Below are positions 1 to 4,759 of a DNA stretch of 5,231 nt, piece after piece; the stretch's first letter is position 1, and every line of letters begins with the position of its first letter. Origin of the DNA: Candidatus Daviesbacteria bacterium (GTDB lineage Bacteria > Patescibacteriota > Microgenomatia > Daviesbacterales > UBA10151); assembly GCA_016186985.1 (NCBI GenBank), contig JACPKO010000093.1, positions 1-5,231 on the forward strand, given 5' to 3'. A program made the position numbers and the translations under genes. The notes beneath the pieces are model-generated. The model ran no database searches. It saw only the letters and a list, made by a program, of their open reading frames with translations, and was not told where the DNA came from.

Positions 1-847
1 CAAAAGTAAAAATAGAAGAAAATCTCACAAAAGCAAGCGGGGCAATTACAACCGTCATAATAAGCAGCAGTTTCCAGTTCTTTCTAAAAAAAACCGCAGT
101 ATAAACCCCTGCTATAATTACCCCCGGCCTCGAGAAAGTAATAAAAACTGTGCTTGAAATAAGCAAGCCCAGGATAGTTTTAAACCTATGGAGGGAACTG
201 CTGAGCCCTGCTGAGAGGAGGGGAAGTGCTGCCAGTAAGAATCCTGAGAGTAAATTGGGGTGAGAAAAAGTAGCATAGGGCCGGAGAAAAACGCGGTCGT
301 AAAAATTAAACTTGGAAATAAGCGGGGTTGAAACATTAAAATTCCTCTCACCAAGTATCCAAAGACCTAATGCGCGACCGGTTAAAAACTGGAAGATTCC
401 CAGTAAGCAGCTTCCTGTAACAGCCCCAAGCAAACCCAGCATAAGCGGTTTTTTAATGTCCGGGAAATACGCACAGGCTAAATAAAACGCAAAAAACAGC
501 ACAAAGAAATATTCTTTTAGCCTGACCACAACTGCCCACGGGTTTGATGCAAAGACAACAGAAACAAGTTGAGTGAAGAAAAATAAAATGAAAATAAATG
601 CGGCTGTTTTGTTAATGCTGGAGAAGGAATTGTTTAAAAATATGTTTAAAAAGAAAGTCAGTATTAAAAGAAAGACAAGCAAATCCCAGAAATAAATAGT
701 GGGGGAGAGATAGTCAATTCTAAGTGAGTAGACTGAACTGAACGAGGGCCAGAAATGTTTTCCCAATTGTGTGGGAAGAAATAAAACCGTGAGAAAAAAA
801 AAGATTTTTTCTAAGCTCTTAAGATTTTCTGTTAACTTAGCTATCAC
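1..847 (-). CDS. O-antigen ligase / polymerase-like membrane protein (Wzy/WaaL type), 3' part outside the window
   Basis: The first 282 residues of a polytopic inner-membrane protein are visible; the stop lies beyond base 1. The start is GTG at 847 (VIAKLTENLK...), the only usable start after an in-frame TAG 9 nt upstream; no Shine-Dalgarno is seen. Hydrophobic segments lie at about residues 14-24, 51-71, 81-100, 112-128, 135-155, 199-213, 224-238 and 258-274. A conserved-looking stretch, PTQLGKHFWP (25-34) then LRIDYLSPT (42-50), follows the first segment. The loop motif RPYATFSHPN (189-198) fits the R-x-x-x-T-F-x-H-P-N signature of the Wzy_C/O-antigen ligase family, and TFSRPG (237-242) fits the later T-x-S-R motif. 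Family members join or polymerise lipid-linked glycans on the outer face of the membrane. The substrate here is unknown: CPR cells have no known LPS, so surface polysaccharide or glycoprotein assembly is an inference. The fold assignment is fairly secure, the function less so. Confidence 0.8.
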   Translation of the reverse strand, partial: MIAKLTENLKSLEKIFFFLTVLFLPTQLGKHFWPSFSSVYSLRIDYLSPTIYFWDLLVFLLILTFFLNIFLNNSFSSINKTAAFIFILFFFTQLVSVVFASNPWAVVVRLKEYFFVLFFAFYLACAYFPDIKKPLMLGLLGAVTGSCLLGIFQFLTGRALGLWILGERNFNVSTPLISKFNFYDRVFLRPYATFSHPNLLSGFLLAALPLLSAGLSSSLHRFKTILGLLISSTVFITFSRPGVIIAGVYTAVFFRKNWKLLLIMTVVIAPLAFVRFSSIFTF

Positions 848-848
848 A

Positions 849-872
849 AATTTCTAATTTCTAATTTCTAAT
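849..872. repeat. Perfect tandem heptamer AATTTCT, about 3.4 copies
   Basis: The 7-bp unit AATTTCT repeats without mismatch directly in front of the GTG start of the O-antigen-ligase-like gene, so the repeat occupies the place where a ribosome binding site would normally be. Confidence 0.9.
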
Positions 873-904
873 GTTTCAGATTAAATCATTAAAAATTTTG
901 ATTT

Positions 905-939
905 GATTAAAAATTAAGAATTGAAAATTAAAAATTAGG
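905..939. repeat. Degenerate heptamer array, five units of AATTAAA type
   Basis: Five consecutive 7-mers in exact register: GATTAAA, AATTAAG, AATTGAA, AATTAAA, AATTAGG. The last unit contains the stop codon of jag (935-937), so the array begins exactly where jag ends. With the array at 849-872 it fills most of the 87-bp gap. The weak A/T-only inverted repeat between them (AAATCA 883-888, TGATTT 899-904) might help termination but is not convincing alone. Confidence 0.75.
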
Positions 940-1402
940 GCAGATTATTTTTTTCCAGGTCTGGACTGATAACCAGTCTTCTTTCAGGTCCTTCGCCAAT
1001 GCTTTCTGACTTTACACCGCTCGTTTGCTCAACAGCCATATGAACTATCCTTCTTTGCCAGGCCGGCATAGGATCAAGCTCTAAAGGCTCTTTAGTTTCT
1101 ATCACTTTTTGGGCCCAGGAGGCGGTTTTTGAAGCCAGGTCTTCTTCCTTAGACTTTCTCCACTGTGAAACATCAACAATAATTCTCTTGGAACTTTCCT
1201 GCCCAAACTGCCTCGAAGCGATTAAATTCAAAATAAGCTGAAGTGAAGCTAAAGTTTCTCCGTTCCGTCCAATTAAAATCCCTGGGTCTTGCGCATCTAC
1301 TGACACAAAAACAGCGTCGTCTTTCTCGTCAACCTCAAAAGAGCCCTCAAGGCCCAAAAGCCCCAGGATGTTTTCTAAAATTTCAGACACTTTTTCCTCC
1401 AT
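935..1402 (-). CDS. jag: Jag / KhpB (EloR) family RNA-binding protein, KH-R3H form
   Basis: A 155-residue cytoplasmic RNA-binding protein. Residues about 1-80 form a KH domain whose GxxG loop is GRNG (45-48) in the context GILIGRNGETLASLQ. Residues about 85-150 form an R3H domain with the R-x3-H signature R117-H121 in RRIVH and the family ending GEGPERRLVISP. Longer Firmicute homologues carry an extra N-terminal Jag_N domain, which is absent here, so this is the short form. In Gram-positive bacteria KhpB/EloR binds RNA with KhpA and influences cell elongation. The place next to yidC is the classical one (spoIIIJ-jag). The start is fixed by an in-frame TAA upstream with no other start codon between; no Shine-Dalgarno is present. 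A separate promoter fits just upstream. The identification is secure; the role in this organism is inferred from homologues. Confidence 0.93.
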   Translation of the reverse strand: MEEKVSEILENILGLLGLEGSFEVDEKDDAVFVSVDAQDPGILIGRNGETLASLQLILNLIASRQFGQESSKRIIVDVSQWRKSKEEDLASKTASWAQKVIETKEPLELDPMPAWQRRIVHMAVEQTSGVKSESIGEGPERRLVISPDLEKNNLP

Positions 1403-1413
1403 ATTAGATGTGT

Positions 1414-1443
1414 AATATACTCCGGATTAAGTTCAAAAGTCAA
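1414..1443 (-). promoter_or_regulatory. Predicted sigma-70-type promoter of jag
   Basis: On the minus strand TTGACT (1443-1438) and TATATT (1419-1414) are separated by 18 bp; each matches the consensus at 5 of 6 positions. The expected transcription start is near 1407, only about 5 nt before the jag ATG at 1402, which predicts a nearly leaderless mRNA. The -35 hexamer lies within the heptamer repeat 1433-1481. No experimental support is available. Confidence 0.55.
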
Positions 1444-1481
1444 AGCGCAAAAGGCAAAACTACAACTTAAAAGTTAAAAGT
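1433..1481. repeat. Heptad repeat block, copy 1 (A-rich arm)
   Basis: Seven units of 7 bp in exact register, consensus [TG][CA]AAAAN, starting at 1433, 1440, 1447, 1454, 1461, 1468 and 1475; units 3 and 4 are GCAAAAG and GCAAAAC. The block matches 3042-3090 unit by unit and in the same orientation (about 40 of 49 positions), so it is a dispersed copy and not simply A-rich DNA. It lies between yidC and jag and contributes the jag -35 hexamer. Confidence 0.8.
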
Positions 1482-1528
1482 AATTTTTCAGTTTTGGCCT
1501 CCGAAGGAGGGGTGTATTATTTTAACTT
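1471..1528 (-). terminator. Possible terminator / nested hairpin over the yidC stop codon
   Basis: An outer stem pairs 1471-1484 with 1516-1528: AAGTTAAAA against TTTTAACTT and TAAT against ATTA, with one bulged G at 1480. Inside it lies a GC-rich hairpin CCTCC-GAA-GGAGG (1498-1510). The yidC stop codon (1522-1524) is within the outer stem. In the yidC transcript the fold is followed by T-rich sequence, so it could end the rpmH-yidC mRNA before the jag promoter. It lacks the tidy stem-plus-U-tract layout, so the call is tentative. Confidence 0.4.
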
Positions 1529-2379
1529 GTACTTTTGAGTTTTGAGTTTTGAGTTTTGAGTTTTTGCATCAAGTCTATTAGTCCTCCCCATCCGGAAATC
1601 CGGTGCTGCTGCCAAATACCTATTAAAGTCAGGGTGTTCCAGTATAAAGCTAGTCCCATCGGAAAAGTAAAGGCCACATAACCAATCATCACCGGCATTA
1701 AATAAGTCATCTGGGATTGGACAGCCACCATAGTATCTTCTGTGCTTTCTTTTTCTTTCTTCTCTTTAGGAGAATCTGAAGGGTAAGGTTTAACTGCTTT
1801 TGGCGCCATCATTTTTGCCTGGACAAGCTGTAAAAGGCCGGTGACAACAGGTACAAACAAAACCAATGCTCCGACTGTTTGAAAATCCGAAGGCTTAATC
1901 GCAAGATTTAAACCAAAAAAATTCAAGTCCGGAATAGAAACCAGTTTCCAGGAGGAGTTGTATAAAACATTATTTATTTTTGTAAGTCCTGCATCACCCT
2001 CAAAAAAAGCAAATATCACCTGGTAAATAGCAATCATGGGGGGAATCTGGATTAGAACAGGCAGACACCCAGCAGCGGGATTGATTCCGTGTTCTTTATA
2101 TAAAGCCATCTGGGCGGCGGCCATAGCCTGCTTATCAGAGCCATGCTTTTTTTTGAGTTCTTCTAAATGAGGCCTTAAGTCCGCCATTTTTTTTGCCGAA
2201 CGCATCTGCGTTGACATCAGCGGCCAGATTAGTGCGCGAATTCCGATAGTCAAAAGTATGATAGAAAAACCTAAAGCTCCGGGAATGTGTGCAGTTTCAA
2301 GCAACCGGATTACGAAAACTATCAAGTTAACTACCGGTGCAAAAAAAAGAGCGTTGTAAATATCACCAATTACCGGCAT
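1522..2379 (-). CDS. yidC: Membrane protein insertase YidC/Oxa1/Alb3 family
   Basis: A 285-residue inner-membrane insertase that folds membrane proteins with or after the Sec translocon. It is the short five-helix form without a large periplasmic domain and without a lipoprotein cysteine. Visible parts: TM1 about 13-28; TM2 about 36-54 with R48 at the position of the essential groove arginine; charged cytoplasmic hairpin 56-103; TM3 104-126 including the family stretch GCLPVLIQIPPM; extracytoplasmic loop 127-166; TM4 167-187; basic/acidic cytoplasmic loop 193-217; TM5 region 226-257 ending YWNTLTLIGIWQQ. The start is supported by an AAGGAGG 8 nt upstream. The first codons overlap the 3' end of yidD by 10 bp, implying coupled translation. 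The last residues (about 272-283) are encoded by a tandem heptamer repeat and are probably not family sequence. Confidence 0.96.
   Translation of the reverse strand: MPVIGDIYNALFFAPVVNLIVFVIRLLETAHIPGALGFSIILLTIGIRALIWPLMSTQMRSAKKMADLRPHLEELKKKHGSDKQAMAAAQMALYKEHGINPAAGCLPVLIQIPPMIAIYQVIFAFFEGDAGLTKINNVLYNSSWKLVSIPDLNFFGLNLAIKPSDFQTVGALVLFVPVVTGLLQLVQAKMMAPKAVKPYPSDSPKEKKEKESTEDTMVAVQSQMTYLMPVMIGYVAFTFPMGLALYWNTLTLIGIWQQHRISGWGGLIDLMQKLKTQNSKLKSTS
1533..1560. repeat. Perfect tandem heptamer TTTTGAG, four copies, inside the yidC 3' end
   Basis: Four exact copies of TTTTGAG, followed by TTTTTGC. On the minus strand it reads as CTCAAAA units, the reverse complement of the A-rich heptads at 1433-1481. 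Since 7 is not a multiple of 3, successive copies are read in shifting frames, giving the tail KLKTQNSKLK before the yidC stop. Confidence 0.92.
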
Positions 2380-2570
2380 GAAGCAATCCTCCTTATCCCT
2401 AACTTAACCCCGCGGGCCACTCCCAGTTCCTTAATTTTGTTTTTTGTAAACTCAGAACAAGTGATTTCGTACTTGCACGCACCTCCAGGAGCCAGAAACA
2501 TTAAAAGTCCCCGGTCAAAGGAGAAAACAACCTGGTATATGTCAATTAATTTTAAGATTAGAAAACGCAT
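2370..2570 (-). CDS. yidD: YidD, membrane protein insertion efficiency factor (short form)
   Basis: A 66-residue small basic membrane-associated protein that in E. coli helps YidC-dependent insertion. The N-terminal amphipathic/hydrophobic part (LILKLIDIYQVVFSF) and the core APGGACKYEITCSEFTKNKIKELGVARGVKLGIRRIASC match the family pattern, with C32 and C38 spaced as in the usual C-x5-C-S-E/Q and C65 at the place of the C in RCHP. The usual ending HPW/F..GGxDPV is missing: the protein stops one residue after C65. The start overlaps the end of rnpA by 29 bp and the stop overlaps the start of yidC by 10 bp, so all three genes are interlocked. No clear Shine-Dalgarno; translation is probably coupled to rnpA. 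Confidence 0.88.
   Translation of the reverse strand: MRFLILKLIDIYQVVFSFDRGLLMFLAPGGACKYEITCSEFTKNKIKELGVARGVKLGIRRIASCR
2388..2394 (-). promoter_or_regulatory. Strong Shine-Dalgarno of yidC
   Basis: AAGGAGG on the minus strand, 8 nt before the yidC ATG and inside the yidD reading frame. It decides the yidC start and is the only strong ribosome binding site I see in the window. Confidence 0.85.
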
Positions 2571-2877
2571 ATTTAAATTCTTTATCCAGCTCGGTTTCGT
2601 TTAGATCCATAACTTGGGCCTTTGGCATAATAACCAAATTTATACCTTTGTGCAACTGTTGATAATATTTTTTAGCCATATCGAAACAAATTCTTTTGGC
2701 TTTATTCCTTGCGGTTGCCTTTTTAAATTCTGAAGTGGCAATTGATACCCCTATTTTTGGTTCATTATTTTCGCCCAACCGGTAAAAAAGCTTGAAGTTT
2801 TTACTGGTGTAGGATTGTCCCGAGGCGACCCACCTGAAGTTTGTTTTTAGATTTAATCTTTGGGACTTAGGTAACAT
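2542..2877 (-). CDS. rnpA: Ribonuclease P protein component
   Basis: A 111-residue basic cytoplasmic protein that binds the RNase P RNA and helps it mature the 5' ends of tRNAs. It begins MLPKSQRL (family pattern LPKxxRL), has the strand KIGVSIATSEFKKA (41-54), and carries the RNR motif ARNKAKR (56-62) followed by a basic helix, the hallmark of RnpA. The length fits the family. The ATG shares one base with the rpmH stop (TAATG), so translation is probably coupled to rpmH; no Shine-Dalgarno is present and a 7-bp hairpin sits where one would be. The 3' end overlaps yidD by 29 bp. The stop is TGA, showing that TGA is not recoded here. Confidence 0.95.
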   Translation of the reverse strand: MLPKSQRLNLKTNFRWVASGQSYTSKNFKLFYRLGENNEPKIGVSIATSEFKKATARNKAKRICFDMAKKYYQQLHKGINLVIMPKAQVMDLNETELDKEFKYAFSNLKIN

Positions 2878-3017
2878 TAAATACTCAGACTGACTCTACC
2901 AGTCTGTCTTCGTCTTTTTATAACATTTCTGCCAGAAGCGGTTTCCATCCTTGACAAAAACCCATGCTTTTTCGCTCTTTTAAGTTTTTTGGGTTGGTAA
3001 GTCCTTTTAGTCGACAT
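2877..3017 (-). CDS. rpmH: 50S ribosomal protein L34
   Basis: A 46-residue strongly basic protein: MSTKRTYQPKKLKRAKKHGF, then LSRMETASGRNVIKRRRQTGR, ending VSLSI. It matches L34 throughout: KRTYQP, the R/K-rich stretch, HGFxxRM and GRxVxxRRR. The usual ending GRKRLS is changed to GRVSLS. L34 is part of the large ribosomal subunit. It is the first gene of the rpmH-rnpA-yidD-yidC operon, diverging from dnaA. The ATG is preceded by no Shine-Dalgarno but by an extended -10 about 8 bases away, so its mRNA is predicted to be leaderless. Confidence 0.96.
   Translation of the reverse strand: MSTKRTYQPKKLKRAKKHGFLSRMETASGRNVIKRRRQTGRVSLSI
2886..2906 (-). promoter_or_regulatory. Hairpin at the rpmH-rnpA junction
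   Basis: A perfect 7-bp stem (CAGACTG 2886-2892 with CAGTCTG 2900-2906) with a 7-nt loop lies in the last codons of rpmH, 8 nt before the rnpA start. It could reduce rnpA translation or mark an mRNA processing site, giving more L34 than RnpA. There is no U-tract, so it is not a standard terminator. Confidence 0.4.
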
Positions 3018-3024
3018 GGTGCTA

Positions 3025-3033
3025 AGTATAGCA
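3025..3033 (-). promoter_or_regulatory. Extended -10 promoter of the rpmH operon
   Basis: On the minus strand TGC-TATACT matches an extended -10 (TGn plus a hexamer one base from TATAAT). The expected transcription start is near 3018, next to the ATG at 3017. The TTGACC further upstream is 23 bp away, too far to be a normal -35. Confidence 0.5.
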
Positions 3034-3041
3034 AACCAAAC

Positions 3042-3090
3042 TCAAAAATTAAAGGTCAAAACGCAAAACTATTACTTAAAAATTAAAACT
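3042..3090. repeat. Heptad repeat block, copy 2 (A-rich arm)
   Basis: Seven 7-bp units in exact register starting at 3042, 3049, 3056, 3063, 3070, 3077 and 3084, with units 3 and 4 TCAAAAC and GCAAAAC. Each unit aligns in order to the block at 1433-1481. It lies in the divergent rpmH-dnaA gap. Confidence 0.8.
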
Positions 3091-3118
3091 CTTCCAACAT
3101 TTACATTTTAGGCTGCAG

Positions 3119-3146
3119 TTTTTCCATTTGCGCTTTGCGTTTTGAG
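3119..3146. repeat. T-rich heptad arm, inverted relative to 3042-3090
   Basis: Four 7-bp units in register: TTTTTCC, ATTTGCG, CTTTGCG, TTTTGAG. Bases 3134-3145 are the exact reverse complement of 3056-3067 (12 bp), so this arm and the A-rich block form an inverted repeat around a 66-bp centre. It corresponds in position and orientation to the TTTTGAG array at 1533-1560 in the other copy. Confidence 0.75.
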
Positions 3147-3186
3147 TTATCTTATTGTTGATCTATTAGTTAGTACTTGAGCCCTC

Positions 3187-3215
3187 TTTACTGTGTATAA
3201 CTTGTCCACTATATT
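3187..3215 (+). promoter_or_regulatory. Predicted dnaA promoter
   Basis: TTTACT (3187-3192) and TATATT (3210-3215) are separated by 17 bp; they match the consensus at 4 and 5 of 6 positions. The expected transcription start near 3222 is about 3 nt from the dnaA ATG, giving a practically leaderless mRNA, which fits the absence of a Shine-Dalgarno. Confidence 0.5.
3192..3210. promoter_or_regulatory. Pair of DnaA-box-like sites in the dnaA promoter
   Basis: 3192-3200 reads TTATACACA on the minus strand (one change from TTATCCACA) and 3202-3210 reads TTGTCCACT on the plus strand (two changes). They lie in opposite orientation between the predicted -35 and -10 of dnaA, the classical place for DnaA autorepression. 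Confidence 0.5.
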
Positions 3216-3224
3216 GATTTTCCT

Positions 3225-4568
3225 ATGGATGCAGCCGCTTGCTGGAATCAAATACTTTCTGAGCTCAAACCTAAAGTATCTTTTAATAATTTTAAAACCT
3301 GGTTTTCCCAAACCAGGATTGATGCAATAGGTGAAAATAAAATCACGATCAGCGTACCTTCCTCCTTTCACAAAAACCAGCTCTTAGACCGTTACGAATC
3401 CTTAATAACCGAGGCCGCAGCACAAGTTCTCAAGCAGTATGTAGTTCTGGAAATAAAAATTGATTCCAAATTGCTTAAAAAAAAGTCGGCCGGGGATTTT
3501 CAAGAGGAAGAGATTTTCCACCTTCAAACAAAAACCCAACCTCAAAGCTTTACACTTAATCCAAGGTACACTTTAGGAAATTTTGTGGTGGGGCTTACTA
3601 ATAATTTAGCTTTTGCAGCCGCTCAGGCTGTTACAGAAAATCCTGGTGTATCTTATAACCCTCTCTATATTTACGGCCCCTCGGGTGTAGGAAAAACTCA
3701 CTTAATGCATGCCATTGGCAATGCTTTAATTTCTAAAAACCCTAATACCAAAGCAGTTTTTGCCCCCTCAGAAAAATTTATGAATGATTTTATTGAGTCC
3801 ATTAAATCTAAATCTACAGAATCTTTTCGTCACAGATACCGCTCCTGCGACATTATTTTAATTGACGACATACAGTTTATTTCCGGAAAAGATTCAACCC
3901 AGGAAGAATTTTTTCATACTTTTAATGACCTGCATTCTAAAAACTCTCAGCTGGTTTTTACCTCTGACAGGCCGCCTAACGAGATCGAGAAGCTGGAATC
4001 CCGTCTTAAATCCCGCTTTCAGGGAGGATTGATGGTTGACATTCAGCTTCCTGACTTTGACACAAGGGTCGCTATTTTGAAATCAAAGCTTTCGGAAAAA
4101 GGGGAGAGCCTGCCTGAAGAGCACTTAAAATCAATAGCCGAAATTGTTGTTTCAAATACACGGGAGCTTGAAGGAAAGCTTATCCAGTTTTTGCAAATCA
4201 AAAAAACTCACGGAAGACCACCCAATGAAGCCGAGATCAGAAGGATTTTAGGCAACCAGGCTGCTGAAAAAAATACTACTGTGGTCTATCCAAACCAAAT
4301 AATTGAAAGTGTAAATAAATATTTTAAGATAAGCCTGGATCAAATTACCGGGCCCAGAAGACAAAAAGAACTGGTGCTGCCCCGCCAAATTGCAATGTTT
4401 CTAATTTACGAAGAATGCAAAACCCCTTTTGAAAAGATAGGCGAGATTCTGGGCGGGAGAGACCATACTACCATTATGCATGGGGTTGAAAAGATACGGC
4501 TCGCTATTGGCCGCGATAGAGAAATACAGCGGTTGGTTATTGAGGTAAAGCAACAACTCGGGAATTAA
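3225..4568 (+). CDS. dnaA: Chromosomal replication initiator protein DnaA
   Basis: A full-length 447-residue initiator that binds DnaA boxes at oriC and, with ATP, opens the origin. Domain I is about residues 1-80 (ACWNQILSELKPKVSFNNFKTWF), followed by a short linker to about 108. The AAA+ domain III (about 109-325) has Walker A GPSGVGKTH (151-159), Walker B ILIDDIQF (211-218), sensor I TSDRPP (246-251), the box VII arginine finger R264 in SRLKSRF, and sensor II R313 in NTRELEG. DNA-binding domain IV (about 350-447) carries the DnaA signature GGRDHTTIMHGVEKI (410-424). All key residues are present. The start fits the family N-terminus; no Shine-Dalgarno precedes it. It diverges from rpmH and is followed by the probable oriC, not by dnaN. 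Confidence 0.98.
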   Translation: MDAAACWNQILSELKPKVSFNNFKTWFSQTRIDAIGENKITISVPSSFHKNQLLDRYESLITEAAAQVLKQYVVLEIKIDSKLLKKKSAGDFQEEEIFHLQTKTQPQSFTLNPRYTLGNFVVGLTNNLAFAAAQAVTENPGVSYNPLYIYGPSGVGKTHLMHAIGNALISKNPNTKAVFAPSEKFMNDFIESIKSKSTESFRHRYRSCDIILIDDIQFISGKDSTQEEFFHTFNDLHSKNSQLVFTSDRPPNEIEKLESRLKSRFQGGLMVDIQLPDFDTRVAILKSKLSEKGESLPEEHLKSIAEIVVSNTRELEGKLIQFLQIKKTHGRPPNEAEIRRILGNQAAEKNTTVVYPNQIIESVNKYFKISLDQITGPRRQKELVLPRQIAMFLIYEECKTPFEKIGEILGGRDHTTIMHGVEKIRLAIGRDREIQRLVIEVKQQLGN

Positions 4569-4570
4569 AG

Positions 4571-4622
4571 ATATCCCCACTTTATCCCCGTACCGCCTTA
4601 GTTATCCCCATACTTATCCACT
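4571..4622 (+). promoter_or_regulatory. Cluster of four DnaA boxes
   Basis: Same-direction sites: ATATCCCCA (4571-4579), TTATCCCCG (4582-4590), TTATCCCCA (4602-4610) and TTATCCACT (4614-4622). Start-to-start distances are 11, 20 and 12 bp, close to whole helical turns, which would place bound DnaA molecules on one face. The favoured form here is TTATCCCCR rather than TTATCCACA. Confidence 0.75.
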
Positions 4623-4700
4623 GATTTTTCTTATTTTTCAACACGAAAATCTACCCGAATTTGAGTCTGTATCAGCACACTTTCAACATACCCCCAACAC

Positions 4701-4748
4701 CTATTAACAACTAATACTATTTTTAAATTAAGTTAATTATAAAGTTTT
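4701..4748. other. A/T-rich DNA unwinding element candidate
   Basis: Only 6 of 48 bases are G or C, and 1 of 26 in 4718-4743. It lies between the oppositely facing DnaA boxes. On the minus strand 4719-4705 reads TAG TAT TAG TTG TTA, which loosely resembles DnaA-trio triplets, but the distance to the nearest box (about 40 bp) is larger than in the known cases. Confidence 0.55.
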
Positions 4749-4759
4749 CAACACAAATA

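Noticed and set aside
118..354. Minus-strand 78-codon open frame
   Set aside because: It lies entirely within the O-antigen-ligase-like gene in another frame of the same strand; the longer frame shows the family motifs.
849..939. CRISPR array
   Set aside because: The units are 7 bp, contiguous and without spacers.
1433..1560. Insertion sequence or transposon remnant
   Set aside because: No transposase fragment or target-site duplication is visible; the element is short and made of heptamers. A MITE-like origin remains possible but is unsupported.
2542..2544. Recoding of TGA as glycine, as in Gracilibacteria/Absconditabacteria
   Set aside because: rnpA ends at this TGA with a family-typical length, and the well-conserved proteins here need no internal TGA.
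2287..2604. Plus-strand 105-codon open frame
   Set aside because: It is antisense to yidC, yidD and the end of rnpA, all securely identified, and shows no recognisable domain or start signal.
3025..3059. Standard -35/-10 promoter for rpmH using TTGACC
   Set aside because: The spacing to TATACT is 23 bp, and the alternative TTGAGT is only 9 bp away; the extended -10 alone explains the site better.
3147..3371. Minus-strand 74-codon open frame
   Set aside because: It is antisense to the dnaA promoter and first 49 codons, has no recognisable features, and dnaA is certain.
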